Notes under the pieces: generated by a model | Told to the model about the DNA's origin: nothing | Seen by the model: only the letters and a program-made list of their open reading frames with translations | Databases searched by the model: none | Shown here: piece after piece, positions 18,108 to 26,966 of the stretch | How positions within the stretch are numbered: the first letter of the stretch is position 1 | How the letters are laid out: each line of letters begins with the position of its first letter | Position numbers and translations under genes: made by a program | DNA from: Pseudanabaena sp. | GTDB taxonomy: Bacteria > Cyanobacteriota > Cyanobacteriia > Pseudanabaenales > Pseudanabaenaceae | NCBI GenBank assembly: GCA_003249035.1 | Contig: QBMK01000012.1 | Span: 1-64,000 of the forward strand | Reading direction: 5' to 3' | DNA length: 64,000 nucleotides

Positions 18108-19322
18108 ATGAATCTCTCATCCTATAGCTCATTTCGTCTTTTACTGCAACTGGAGTGGCTGCTAATTGCTACAGCAATATTAATGGAAACGTTATTACCA
18201 TTCCATTGGTCTTGGCTATTACTTATACAAATAATGACAATTCTATCGTTAGGGGTGATGAGTTTATGGCTGCCGTCCACAAGTCTAAAGAAAAAGGTGT
18301 TTTATACATTTCTAGAATTTGGATTGATTATGCTACCAGCCACACAGGGAATTTTAGCCACACGCCCAGTTTTCTTGTTGTGTCTAGTTCTCTTAATGCG
18401 AAGTTGTTTAATCTTTAAAAGAGCTGGACAAATTGTAGTTCTTGTTTTATCACTTCTATCCTATAGCGCCCTACTTTTAACAAAACCGATTGAGCTTGCC
18501 AAGCCTCAATTAGCTGAAATTGTCTGGGATTCTCGCATCAGTAATATTCTACTATTCAGTTTAACGCTTATATTCGCATTACTTCTAATTAATGCTTTAC
18601 TTTCCGAACGGCAGAGTCGAGAAAAATTGGAGAAAGTATATCAAGAATTAGAAATGACGCATCAACAATTACATCAATACGCTCTTCGCATTGAAGATCA
18701 AGCTACTCTTCAAGAACGTAATAGAATTGCCCGCGAAATTCATGATGGATTAGGACATACTTTAACTGCTCAAACAATTCAAATTAATAACGCTCTAATT
18801 TTTTGGCACGCTAAAAGCGAACAATCATTAGCCTCTCTAAAGCAAGCGAAACAATTAGGGGCAGAAGCATTATTAGAAGTACGAAAATCAGTTTCGGTAC
18901 TACGCTCAAATCCCTTACAAGGGAAATTACTAGAATCAGCCATTGACAAACTCTTACAAGACTTTAAGCAAAATACTGGAATTGAATTATCGACAAATAT
19001 TTATCTACAACAATCCTTACCTTCAGACGTTAATACCACCCTCTATCGTATTATTCAGGAATCACTGACTAACATCTACAAGCACGCCCAAGCAAAGATG
19101 GTAAATATTGAATTGTCACAGCAATTAGGATCTATTCGCCTTATGATTGAAGACAATGGCAAGGGATTTGATCCAACTCAAAATACCACTGGATTTGGTT
19201 TGCAGGGCATGAAAGAACGGACATCAGCACTTTGCGGTCAATTTATGCTTGATAGTCAACTTGAAAAAGGCTGTCGGCTAGTTATTTCGCTCCCAATTAC
19301 TAACTTCAACTATGCAGAATAA
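18108..19322 (+). CDS. Sensor histidine kinase, NarL-partner type (HisKA_3)
   Basis: A 404-residue membrane kinase. The first 165 residues hold about five hydrophobic segments (for example LEWLLIATAILMETLLPFHW and NILLFSLTLIFALLLINALL) with short loops, so sensing is probably within or near the membrane. A coiled coil (170-200) leads to the H-box RIAREIHDGLGH (phospho-acceptor H212), and the HATPase domain shows RIIQESLTNIYKHA and IEDNGKGFD plus GFGLQGMKER. The response regulator at 19451 is the obvious partner. A perfect hairpin lies between the two genes. Confidence 0.92.
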   Translation: MNLSSYSSFRLLLQLEWLLIATAILMETLLPFHWSWLLLIQIMTILSLGVMSLWLPSTSLKKKVFYTFLEFGLIMLPATQGILATRPVFLLCLVLLMRSCLIFKRAGQIVVLVLSLLSYSALLLTKPIELAKPQLAEIVWDSRISNILLFSLTLIFALLLINALLSERQSREKLEKVYQELEMTHQQLHQYALRIEDQATLQERNRIAREIHDGLGHTLTAQTIQINNALIFWHAKSEQSLASLKQAKQLGAEALLEVRKSVSVLRSNPLQGKLLESAIDKLLQDFKQNTGIELSTNIYLQQSLPSDVNTTLYRIIQESLTNIYKHAQAKMVNIELSQQLGSIRLMIEDNGKGFDPTQNTTGFGLQGMKERTSALCGQFMLDSQLEKGCRLVISLPITNFNYAE

Positions 19323-19352
19323 GTATCTCGACGCAATTAAATATAAAACTCC

Positions 19353-19393
19353 AAAAGCTGTAGCGACCGCTTTGCGGTCGCTACAGCTTTTGA
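19353..19393. repeat. Perfect 19-bp hairpin, TTT loop, between kinase and regulator genes
   Basis: Arms 19353-19371 and 19375-19393 match fully around TTT, with apex GCGACCGC-TTT-GCGGTCGC. It sits inside a likely two-gene operon, so it may attenuate transcription into the regulator gene or protect the upstream mRNA. Confidence 0.7.
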
Positions 19394-19450
19394 CTCTGGT
19401 TTTTAATTATGCCCAGCTACTTCCCATCTCAATTCCTATTAAATAACCCT

Positions 19451-20092
19451 ATGATTCAGATTTTGTTAGTAGATGATCAGTATATTATTCGTCAAGGATT
19501 GAAGGTGATGCTTGAGTCTAATCCTGATATGCAGGTCATTGGCGAAGCAGAAAATGGCCAAAGAGCGCTTGACCAGATCCCCTTGTTGCAGCCTGACATT
19601 GTGCTGATGGATATCCGAATGCCAATTATGGATGGAGTGGCGGCAACAGGTGCGATCTCACAATTATATCCAGATCTCAAAATCCTGATTCTGACCACCT
19701 TCGACGATGACGAATATGTATCCAAAGCAATGCGATTGGGTGCAAAAGGTTATTTACTCAAGGATACTGAGCCTGATGAACTAGCTATGGCAATTCGTGC
19801 TGTCATTAAGGGACATACTCAGTTAGGTCCTGGCTTGTTTGAAAAAGCGATCGCATCTAATGCAACCGTTTCTTCAATTTCATCTCCTTCTGAATTAGCG
19901 CAACTCACTCCCAGAGAATTAGAAGTACTCAAGTTAATTGCATCTGGTTCTAACAATCGTGAAATTGCGGAAGTATTGTTTTTATCTGAAAACACCGTTA
20001 AAAATTATGTCACCAATATTTTGAGTCGATTAAATTTACGAGATCGCACGCAAGCCGCATTGTTTGCCCACTCTCTTTTTCTATCTGCGTAA
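19451..20092 (+). CDS. NarL/LuxR-type response regulator
   Basis: A 213-residue regulator with an N-terminal receiver domain (acidic pocket VDD at 7-9, phospho-acceptor D54 in VLMDIRMP, and KGYLLKD near the end) and a C-terminal LuxR helix-turn-helix (LTPRELEVLKLIASGSNNRE, then SENTVKNYVTNILSRL). I start at the ATG at 19451 (MIQILLVDDQ), because receiver domains begin there and the frame upstream has no better start. It is the likely partner of the kinase at 18108. Its targets are unknown; no close copy of an operator could be defined. Confidence 0.92.
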   Translation: MIQILLVDDQYIIRQGLKVMLESNPDMQVIGEAENGQRALDQIPLLQPDIVLMDIRMPIMDGVAATGAISQLYPDLKILILTTFDDDEYVSKAMRLGAKGYLLKDTEPDELAMAIRAVIKGHTQLGPGLFEKAIASNATVSSISSPSELAQLTPRELEVLKLIASGSNNREIAEVLFLSENTVKNYVTNILSRLNLRDRTQAALFAHSLFLSA

Positions 20093-20100
20093 CATGAGTT

Positions 20101-20203
20101 ATACCAATTCACAAAAGTGTGACGACAATTTTGTGAATTAAAAAACAAACCCAGTAAGGGTTTTAAAAACACAAAATGGCGGAGCCATTTTGTGTTTTGG
20201 TAT
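20101..20203. repeat. 103-bp three-hairpin repeat, full copy 1
   Basis: Bounded by ATACCAA and TTGGTAT. Inside are three successive palindromes: TTCACAAAAGTGT-type, AAACCC-AGTAA-GGGTTT, and AAACACAAAATGGC around a GGA loop. The same 103-bp unit recurs at 50843-50945 and 58889-58991. It lies just downstream of the response-regulator stop. Confidence 0.85.
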
Positions 20204-20228
20204 TACTTAGTGTTTTTGGTAGTGAGAC

Positions 20229-20273
20229 AACTCTAAAGATGGAAAGCACTTCGTGATGTCCATCTTTAGAGTT
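20229..20273. terminator. 15-bp perfect-arm hairpin at convergent gene ends
   Basis: Arms 20229-20243 and 20259-20273 (AACTCTAAAGATGGA and complement) with a larger loop; the right arm reaches the stop of the minus-strand gene at 20272. A plausible convergent terminator with the 103-bp repeat beside it. Confidence 0.55.
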
Positions 20274-20673
20274 ATGGAATAAACTGTCTTAAGAATTTAC
20301 GCAGTCTTAATAGATCAATTACTTCGCGTATCTTTGGAGAGACTAAAGCTTCGGGAGGAATGCCATCTAGCGATCGCAATTTTTCCATGAGTTCAGCATA
20401 TTCGGCGGCAGTGAGTTGTTTGCCATCAATGGGAGATCGTGCATCGGTATAGATTTCAACACGTAAGACTTCTTCAGGTACATCTTCCTGAAAAGCTGAC
20501 ATAGATTGAGTTTCCGCAGAACTATTCATCGGCACTATTGCCAGTGCAGATATCTGTAAACCCAAAAAAGAAGCGATCGCCAAATTCAGATTTTTGCGCC
20601 GAATTCCACTTTTTGATAAGAGTTCACTATGCAAATCATTAACAAATTTAGCGCCCCAATCTGTTTGGTACAT
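20272..20673 (-). CDS. Conserved-looking cyanobacterial protein with one hydrophobic segment
   Basis: A 133-residue protein of unknown function. Residues about 30-52 (NLAIASFLGLQISALAIVPM) form a membrane helix or late signal peptide, followed by a charged region and the tail PKIREVIDLLRLRKFLRQFI, rich in alternating Leu/Arg. I start at the ATG at 20671-20673, since GGAGG lies about 8 bases upstream; the longer frame to 20778 lacks this. It overlaps the end of the pentapeptide-repeat gene by 26 bp, so the two are probably translated from one mRNA. Confidence 0.65.
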   Translation of the reverse strand: MYQTDWGAKFVNDLHSELLSKSGIRRKNLNLAIASFLGLQISALAIVPMNSSAETQSMSAFQEDVPEEVLRVEIYTDARSPIDGKQLTAAEYAELMEKLRSLDGIPPEALVSPKIREVIDLLRLRKFLRQFIP

Positions 20674-21778
20674 CCTCGCAGCCTCCAGGAATAGTTTTAC
20701 GAGATTTCTTGCCACACCATGCACAGAGATATTGGCGCGTTTCTTCAGATAGATCGATTGCCTTGCTAAAGTCAGCATCTTCTACAACTGCACCCGTATA
20801 TTCGCCAGTATCGAAATTAGGAAGATTTTGGCGATCGCGAGGAGAAGCAGTTTCTAGCTTGCCATAAAATAGCTTTACACGGCTAAGATCGGTGCCTCGT
20901 AAGTTTGCTTTCGCCAATATTGAGCCAACAAGGTTTGCTCCCGTGAGATCGCAATTAGCAAAGTTTGCCTTAATCAAATTTGCGCCACTCAAATCAGCAT
21001 TTCGCAAATCTGTATTGCAAATATCACGATTGGCTAACATCATTCCTAAATTAACCACTCTCACTCCATTAGCAAGATCGACCACATAACCACCTGTTCC
21101 ATCAAGAATTGGCCGCCCAAGCAACCCATCACGTTTCAGTGGTGTCAAAAGATTAGCGCTGGACAAGAATCGGATGATTTTGGCGCGTCCATCGGCATCA
21201 CAGCCACCAAGTAATGCTGCGGTTCTAGCTTGGGCGATCGCTCTTTCTAATGGCCAATCTTCCAATTGTCCTTGTGGATCGAGTACTAAGTCAGAAATAC
21301 CTTGAAAATAAGAATCGATCGTTTGCTGTTGGGTAATCACATTTTGCTGACCCGTCAAACTTTCTGAAATTTGATTTTGTCGCCATGCTACCCATACCGC
21401 CAAAATCGCAATCAATATTTGTCCTACTGCACCTAATGCGTCCCACTTTAGACTGTCAAACCATCTTGCAAAGGCTAGGTCAAACTCTGTAACATGGGCA
21501 GCCATGAATACGGCAACGCTGCCTAAAATAATAGATAGCGTAATGTCCCATTGCTTGCCTAGGGGAGAATTGGCGATCGCGCTAATAAATGGCGGTATGA
21601 GAATTGGCAAAATGATTGAAGAAATCACAGCGAGACTTATATAAACCAGCTCGTCTCGCTCTAAATACATTGCGGTAAGTGCCACGATCGAAAAGATCGT
21701 TGCTACAACTAAGAAAAATGCTTTGATTCGAGAATTTGGTAGAGTCAATCTAGTTAATTCTGTTGGATTTACTGACAA
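20648..21778 (-). CDS. Membrane protein with C-terminal pentapeptide repeats
   Basis: A 376-residue protein. The N-terminal third has four hydrophobic segments (IKAFFLVVATIFSIVALTAM, VYISLAVISSIILPILIPPF, ITLSIILGSVAVFMAAHVTE, AVGQILIAILAVWVAWR), resembling bacterial pentapeptide proteins with an ion-channel-like head. A linker (150-235) precedes A(D/N)LxX repeats (TDLRNADLSGANLIKANFAN, then CDLTGANLVGSILAKANLRG). The C-terminus carries CAWCGKKSR, a possible half of a metal site. The function is unknown; such repeats form a right-handed beta-helix. Confidence 0.8.
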   Translation of the reverse strand: MSVNPTELTRLTLPNSRIKAFFLVVATIFSIVALTAMYLERDELVYISLAVISSIILPILIPPFISAIANSPLGKQWDITLSIILGSVAVFMAAHVTEFDLAFARWFDSLKWDALGAVGQILIAILAVWVAWRQNQISESLTGQQNVITQQQTIDSYFQGISDLVLDPQGQLEDWPLERAIAQARTAALLGGCDADGRAKIIRFLSSANLLTPLKRDGLLGRPILDGTGGYVVDLANGVRVVNLGMMLANRDICNTDLRNADLSGANLIKANFANCDLTGANLVGSILAKANLRGTDLSRVKLFYGKLETASPRDRQNLPNFDTGEYTGAVVEDADFSKAIDLSEETRQYLCAWCGKKSRKTIPGGCEDVPNRLGR

Positions 21779-21847
21779 TCGGGATAAGGGCTATATTTGC
21801 CTCAACAATCTTAACAATATTTCTACAATTTAGTGGCGTAACAACTT

Positions 21848-23827
21848 CTACGATCGCCTATTTAAAATATCTTTCGCCATTTTTAAGAAATAATCTGGAC
21901 TAGCGGCAACTTCATCAATTTTGCTGCGCGAACCAACCCCGTTAGCGTCATTAGTCTTTTGCGCAATATCGAGATCCGAAAGAACCACAGGTGTTATGTC
22001 TAATGTATTGGGAGGTAGAACTTCGGACTGAACAGGAGACAATGCTTTGGGAGAATATAGCAAATATAAAATGCGATCGCCTTTTTCCCATAACATATCC
22101 GCAGATACAATTTGTAATTGATCTTTGCGCTCAAACAGCAACGGCAATAATATGCCTGCATTAAACATTGTATTAAAACTATTTAACTGCTCTTCAAGTT
22201 CTTCTTCAATAAGCAAAAATTCGCCGACTCGCACTTCTCGTTGCAAAATATATTGATTCCAAGTTTTAATCGGAACACGGGAGCTAAAAGCCTGCTGGAC
22301 TTCATGCTCTCCATTGTGATCGTCTTCAGCCTCTTTGATGTAAACAGCAAATACTTTAGGCGGATTGAACTCCTTCGCTGCAATTTGTGCAATTACAATA
22401 TTCACATCGGTATTAATAGTCAATGCCACAAAAGTTCCTACCGAGTCCAATCCAGCTTCAGCCAGAGATTTGGCATCCAAGCCATTACTCACAAAAGCAG
22501 GAATATCGTATTGGACAGCTTGCTTGCAAAGTTCAGCACTGGTATCGATAAGAGCCACGCGCTGACCATTTGCTTGAAAGAGTCGTGCTACCAAAATTCC
22601 GATCGGATTACTTCCCACAATCACCAATCCCGAAATGTCGGGTTGATTTAGTCCGAGGAGCTTCGCTACTAACTTAGCTGATAACCCCTGCAAAAAGACA
22701 GTCATTGCGATCGTGAGGAAGACCAAAGCCTTAATCGATTCTCCACCATTGACTCCCCGTTCTGTTAATAAAATTGAAAAGAGCGAAGCTACCGAAGCTG
22801 CCACAATTCCCCTGGGTGCACACCATGACAGAAATGCTTTTTGTCGCCAAGTGAAGCTGCTATTCCATGTGCTGACAATCACATTGATCGGTCGGACAAT
22901 AAACATCAGAAATAGAACTGTCTGCACACCGCCCCAACCAAGGGCAAAGATACTGGGAATGGAAAGATTTGCTGAAAGTAAAACAAATAGAACTGAAACT
23001 ATAAGAGCCACAAGTTGACTCTTGAACTTGAGCAAAGCGCGGCTATTAGGGATATCAGAAGCGCGTAAAACTATTCCCATTAGTACAACCGCCGTCAGTC
23101 CAGATTCGCTTTGGATCTCTTGCGCAATACCGAATAGCCCTAATACTGCCGCAACTACCACCGCACTTTTGGTATCTTCGGCGAGAAATGATGCACGCTG
23201 CAAAAATTTGCCCAATAACCAACCCGCGATCGCACCTAGCACACCACCCACACCTAGCCTCAATCCCAGATCGCTGACGACAGCAAAAGCGCTAGAAGTT
23301 GGTTTTAAAGCGACATCAAGGACAACAACGGCAAGCACTGAGCCGATCGCATCAATTAATACACCTTCCCCTTCGAGTATCGTGGCAAGACGGCGATCGA
23401 GTCCGACCTCTTCGATAATTGGATTAATGACCGTTGGGCCTGTCACCACCACTAAAGCTGCATATAAAAAAGCGATCGTCCAAGGAAATTCACTCAACCA
23501 ATAGGCAGCAATTCCGCCGCCTATCAAGGTGATCAGTGTTCCAATGGTAATTAAATTGCGTAAACTTGCCGAAACTTTGCCAAGCTCTTTTAGTTGCAGA
23601 TTCAGTCCGCCATCAAACAAAATCAGGGCAACAGATATCGAAACGATCGCCTCTAACCCATCTCCCAGTAGACGAGGCTGAACTAAATTTAACCCATTTC
23701 CTCCTAAAGCTACCCCAAAAATTAACAGGAAAACAATGCTCGGTACACGAAAAAAGTTGGCAATGACACGGGCAAAAATACCTGCGACGATCGCAATAAT
23801 AATGATTACAGAGAGAGAGCCTTCCAT
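21848..23827 (-). CDS. CPA1/NhaP-type cation/proton antiporter with RCK domain
   Basis: A 659-residue transporter. About twelve membrane helices fill residues 1-385 (SIVFLLIFGVALGGNGLNLV, ALILFDGGLNLQ, LYAALVVVTGPTVINPI, LEGEGVLIDAIGSVLAVVVL, SWCAPRGIVAASVASLFSIL). A TrkA-N/RCK nucleotide-binding domain follows from about 398 (GLVIVGSNPIGILVARLFQA), with the acidic IDTSAE end of strand two. The family exchanges Na+ or K+ for H+; the regulatory domain suggests control by NAD(H) or a nucleotide. The cation cannot be read off. Confidence 0.9.
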   Translation of the reverse strand: MEGSLSVIIIIAIVAGIFARVIANFFRVPSIVFLLIFGVALGGNGLNLVQPRLLGDGLEAIVSISVALILFDGGLNLQLKELGKVSASLRNLITIGTLITLIGGGIAAYWLSEFPWTIAFLYAALVVVTGPTVINPIIEEVGLDRRLATILEGEGVLIDAIGSVLAVVVLDVALKPTSSAFAVVSDLGLRLGVGGVLGAIAGWLLGKFLQRASFLAEDTKSAVVVAAVLGLFGIAQEIQSESGLTAVVLMGIVLRASDIPNSRALLKFKSQLVALIVSVLFVLLSANLSIPSIFALGWGGVQTVLFLMFIVRPINVIVSTWNSSFTWRQKAFLSWCAPRGIVAASVASLFSILLTERGVNGGESIKALVFLTIAMTVFLQGLSAKLVAKLLGLNQPDISGLVIVGSNPIGILVARLFQANGQRVALIDTSAELCKQAVQYDIPAFVSNGLDAKSLAEAGLDSVGTFVALTINTDVNIVIAQIAAKEFNPPKVFAVYIKEAEDDHNGEHEVQQAFSSRVPIKTWNQYILQREVRVGEFLLIEEELEEQLNSFNTMFNAGILLPLLFERKDQLQIVSADMLWEKGDRILYLLYSPKALSPVQSEVLPPNTLDITPVVLSDLDIAQKTNDANGVGSRSKIDEVAASPDYFLKMAKDILNRRS

Positions 23828-23839
23828 AAGATAAATCTC

Positions 23840-23876
23840 AGTAGATAGGGTTGGCGCGAAGCCTAACCCTATCTAC
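23840..23876. terminator. Imperfect hairpin between ppx and antiporter genes
   Basis: AGTAGATAGGG on the left pairs with CCCTATCTACT on the right, and GGC with GCC around GCGAA, with one bulge. The right arm overlaps the ppx stop at 23873. It likely ends the ppx transcript before the antiporter gene. Confidence 0.55.
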
Positions 23877-25459
23877 TCTAAAGATACTGACAGCGTAACG
23901 TTAAACTGAGCCTCAAAGGGTTGTTTCTTATAATCAAGACTCCAAAGCTCTAAGGTGCAGGGATCGTTGGGTTGTCTAGGTGCAAGTTGTAACGCACAAG
24001 CACGAGTACGAGGGTTACAAACTACGCGAATAGAGGCGATTGCGCCAATCTGACGACGATCGAGGGCTGTAGCTATTCGCAGAAATGTACTACCTTGTCG
24101 CACAAATACCTTCAGCCGCTCACTATCTAAACGCTGGAAATTATCATGTTTTTTCTTCGGCTCGCTCTTGCGATGATAGCGGGCAAGATTGGCGATCGCC
24201 TCAATCTCTGACTCGGTATAGCCCAATAACTCACCATTACGAATTAAATAGTAGGAATGCTTGTGGTGCGCGTCGTGGCTGACGTGATGCCCCGCATTAT
24301 GTAGCATAGCTGCTGCCCATAGCAAATGTCTTTCATCATCGCCCCATTCATGGAAGATGCCCTTAGTCTGGTCAAAGAGACTCAGAGCGTGGTCAGCAAC
24401 ATGCTGAGCATACTTTGTGTCAATGCCGTATTTATCAGCAAGCTTGAGAATGCTGCGATCGCGAACCGTACTTTGATAGCGCCAACCATCCTCGATATAG
24501 CCATGGCGGATCATCCAGTCAACCACCAAGCCTTCGCGTAAGGCTCGCTGACATAGCATAATTTTGGGAATTCCCAATAAGCGCATGGTTTCTAAGAGAA
24601 CTATTGCCCCAGCCAAGATAATCTCGGCTCGCTTTTGGCGCACCATCGCCGTACGTTCTTCTAAATTCGAGCGCCGTAAGCGCCAAACAATATTCTCTAA
24701 ATCAGCAAAGGGAAGCTCATAGCCTTGTAGTGGATTAGGAACAAGACCTAATTTTTCTTTGGCATGGAGAGACATTAAAGTCTCAATCGTCCCTGATGTG
24801 CCGATCGCCTTTAATGGCTTGCCCTCAAGTTCGTCCTTAAGCAAATATTTTAAGTCATCGGTAGGGCGCTCAATTGAACCAAGAACGTAACCCAATAAGC
24901 GATCGTATTCTGGTTGCGAAATCGGATCGGTATTAACAAATAAATCAGTTAAGCGGACTGCGCCGATTTTAGTGCTACTGAGATGTAAAGGATCGCGACC
25001 ATCTCCCAAGATCATCTCTGTCGAACCGCCGCCAATATCAATCAGCAGATGCGGCTCATCTTTGAGTTCCATCGCCGAAATCACACCTAGATATATGCGT
25101 CTGGCTTCTTCTTGTCCTGAGATAACTTCAACATGCAAGCCTAATTCTTCATAAATGCGGCGGATAAAATCATGCCCATTAGGTGCTTCACGGGTCGCAC
25201 TCGTCGCCACAGCCACAATCTCTTCAACTTTAAATGTACGGCAGATTTCCTGACACCGCTTCAGAGCTTCCAGCGATCGCTTCATCGCATCTTCAGTCAA
25301 ATTTCCTGTTTGAGCACAACGCTCTCCTAGCCTCACGGTTGCCTTTTCTGACTCAATTACGCTAAAACTAGGGATCGATGTCTGAATTTGCACAATTACC
25401 ATATGAATGGAATTTGTACCAACATCGATCGCTGCTAGGATTTTGACATCTGAAGACAT
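23873..25459 (-). CDS. ppx: Exopolyphosphatase / pppGpp phosphatase (Ppx/GppA)
   Basis: A 528-residue member of the ASKHA-fold Ppx/GppA family, which removes terminal phosphate from polyphosphate or from pppGpp. Motifs seen are AAIDVGTNSIHMVIVQI, VAVATSATREAPNG, LLIDIGGGSTEMILGDG and KAIGTSGTIETLMSL. The C-terminal HD-like domain shows LLWAAMLHNAGHHVSHDAHH-like histidines. Length is typical of the long, four-domain form. Whether polyphosphate or pppGpp is preferred cannot be told. It is divergent from the signalling gene at 25653. Confidence 0.92.
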   Translation of the reverse strand: MSSDVKILAAIDVGTNSIHMVIVQIQTSIPSFSVIESEKATVRLGERCAQTGNLTEDAMKRSLEALKRCQEICRTFKVEEIVAVATSATREAPNGHDFIRRIYEELGLHVEVISGQEEARRIYLGVISAMELKDEPHLLIDIGGGSTEMILGDGRDPLHLSSTKIGAVRLTDLFVNTDPISQPEYDRLLGYVLGSIERPTDDLKYLLKDELEGKPLKAIGTSGTIETLMSLHAKEKLGLVPNPLQGYELPFADLENIVWRLRRSNLEERTAMVRQKRAEIILAGAIVLLETMRLLGIPKIMLCQRALREGLVVDWMIRHGYIEDGWRYQSTVRDRSILKLADKYGIDTKYAQHVADHALSLFDQTKGIFHEWGDDERHLLWAAAMLHNAGHHVSHDAHHKHSYYLIRNGELLGYTESEIEAIANLARYHRKSEPKKKHDNFQRLDSERLKVFVRQGSTFLRIATALDRRQIGAIASIRVVCNPRTRACALQLAPRQPNDPCTLELWSLDYKKQPFEAQFNVTLSVSLE

Positions 25460-25488
25460 GGGCTGTTTCCGCGAAATTAATTACAAAC

Positions 25489-25537
25489 CCAAACTTGTAA
25501 GGTTGCGCCTCGCAGAGGTGCAGACTTACAAGTTTGG
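25489..25537. repeat. Hairpin in the divergent spacer upstream of ppx
   Basis: Arms CCAAACTTGTAAG (25489-25501) and CTTACAAGTTTGG (25525-25537) enclose a GC-rich imperfect inner palindrome GCGCCTCGCAGAGGTGC. It sits between two divergent genes, so it is not a simple terminator; it looks like a partly decayed member of the hairpin set. Confidence 0.55.
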
Positions 25538-25652
25538 ATAAATTATTCTGTACAAGTACTTAAGTCATGGTAAATGAAAACCTGTAAGAATAGAAGCCAC
25601 ATTCGTTAACCTTTTCTATTTATGAGGCACTCCTAGCTTGCATATAAAAAGT

Positions 25653-26762
25653 ATGGGAAATAAACAAGTAGTTTTAGTCGTAGATGATGAGCCGGCAAAT
25701 TTAGATGTTATCGAAATTTTGCTGTTTAAGGAGGGGTATGAGCTTCATCATCAAGACAACGGGGCGGATGCGATCGCCTCTCTTGCCTCAATTAATCCAG
25801 ACCTCATTTTGCTAGATGTAATGATGCCAGACATAGACGGTATTGAGCTATGTCAACAGTTAAAGAATGACCGCCAATGGCAACATATCCCGATTATTAT
25901 CATTACCGCCCTATCAGAAAAAGAAGATCTTGCCCGTTGTCTGGAGGCTGGCGCAGATGATTTCCTCAGTAAGCCAATTAATAGCACTGAACTACGCGCC
26001 CGCGTGCGATCGATGTTGCGGATCAAGGCGCAATACGATCGCATTCAAGAAACAATGATGTTGCGCGAAGAAATGCTGCAAACAATTGTCCACGATCTTC
26101 GCAATCCTTTAATTGGTATCTTGTTGGGCTGTGATTCTCTCAAAGCAATAGATCTGCCAGAGCGATCCAAGAAGAGAATCACCCAGATTGGTCAAGCAAT
26201 TGAGCAAATGCGTCTGCTCATCGATGATATTTTGACCATCGGTAGGATCGAAGCCAATAAACTGATTCTCAATCGTACTAATTTCGATATAACTGAATTG
26301 GCAAAATCAGCGATCGCTGATTTTGAACTATATGCTACCAATAAACAAATCCAATTATTAGGTGAACTTCCCACAGAGCCAGCTTATATTTCTGGCGATA
26401 TGCATCTAATTCGCCGTGTATTAGACAATTTAATTGATAATGCGATCAAGTTTTCCCCACAGCAAAGTTCTATTATTCTCAGGATTGAAGGGTTGCCCAA
26501 AAATCCCGATCGCCAAGATTTGATCAAAATAGAAGTCATTGATTGCGGTATTGGCGTTAGTCCCGAACAAAAACAAACGATCTTTGAAAAGTATGAAGTT
26601 GGCAACATCGTGATGGGAGTCTCGCAAATTGGCTTAGGGCTATCTTTTTGTAAAATGATGATTCAAGCCCATCAAGGCTCAATCTCAGTAACCCAAAATC
26701 AACCGAAAGGCACAATTTTTACAATTCTGCTAGATCGTGTGAAAAATCCCTCCCAAATTTGA
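25653..26762 (+). CDS. Receiver-histidine kinase protein (REC-HisKA-HATPase)
   Basis: A 369-residue soluble signalling protein. An N-terminal receiver domain (VVDDEPANLD; phospho-acceptor in LILLDVMMPDIDG; FLSKPI) is fused to a kinase core: H-box EEMLQTIVHDLRNPLIGILL, N-box LDNLIDNAIKFS, and IGLGLSFCKMMIQAHQG. It lacks a membrane segment, so input probably arrives by phosphotransfer to the receiver. The start is the ATG at 25653 (MGNKQVVLVVDD); the longer frame would begin at TTG. A second protein of the same architecture follows 200 bp downstream. Confidence 0.9.
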   Translation: MGNKQVVLVVDDEPANLDVIEILLFKEGYELHHQDNGADAIASLASINPDLILLDVMMPDIDGIELCQQLKNDRQWQHIPIIIITALSEKEDLARCLEAGADDFLSKPINSTELRARVRSMLRIKAQYDRIQETMMLREEMLQTIVHDLRNPLIGILLGCDSLKAIDLPERSKKRITQIGQAIEQMRLLIDDILTIGRIEANKLILNRTNFDITELAKSAIADFELYATNKQIQLLGELPTEPAYISGDMHLIRRVLDNLIDNAIKFSPQQSSIILRIEGLPKNPDRQDLIKIEVIDCGIGVSPEQKQTIFEKYEVGNIVMGVSQIGLGLSFCKMMIQAHQGSISVTQNQPKGTIFTILLDRVKNPSQI

Positions 26763-26841
26763 AATTAGTGAATTGGAGAATTACCCTACTTCACCAATTT
26801 TGGATATTTCTAATCCAAAAGAGAGTCATAGCCTAAGAATC

Positions 26842-26870
26842 AGTGTCGTCACACTTTTGTGAATTGGTAT
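26842..26870. repeat. Partial copy of the 103-bp repeat (right end)
   Basis: Retains the end hairpin with CACACTTTTGTGAATTGGTA followed by T, matching the terminus of the full copies at 50843 and 58889. The remaining two thirds are absent. It lies upstream of the second REC-kinase gene. Confidence 0.7.
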
Positions 26871-26966
26871 TAGAACTTCACTAAGGTGGCGATCGCGATA
26901 ATATCCACTTAGATGATCGCTCATAATGTTAAATGGGTAATATCTCAACAAAAACAAACAGAATGT

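Noticed and set aside
23022-23504. 160-residue plus-strand frame inside the antiporter gene
   Set aside because: Ser/Thr/Ala-rich shadow opposite membrane helices.
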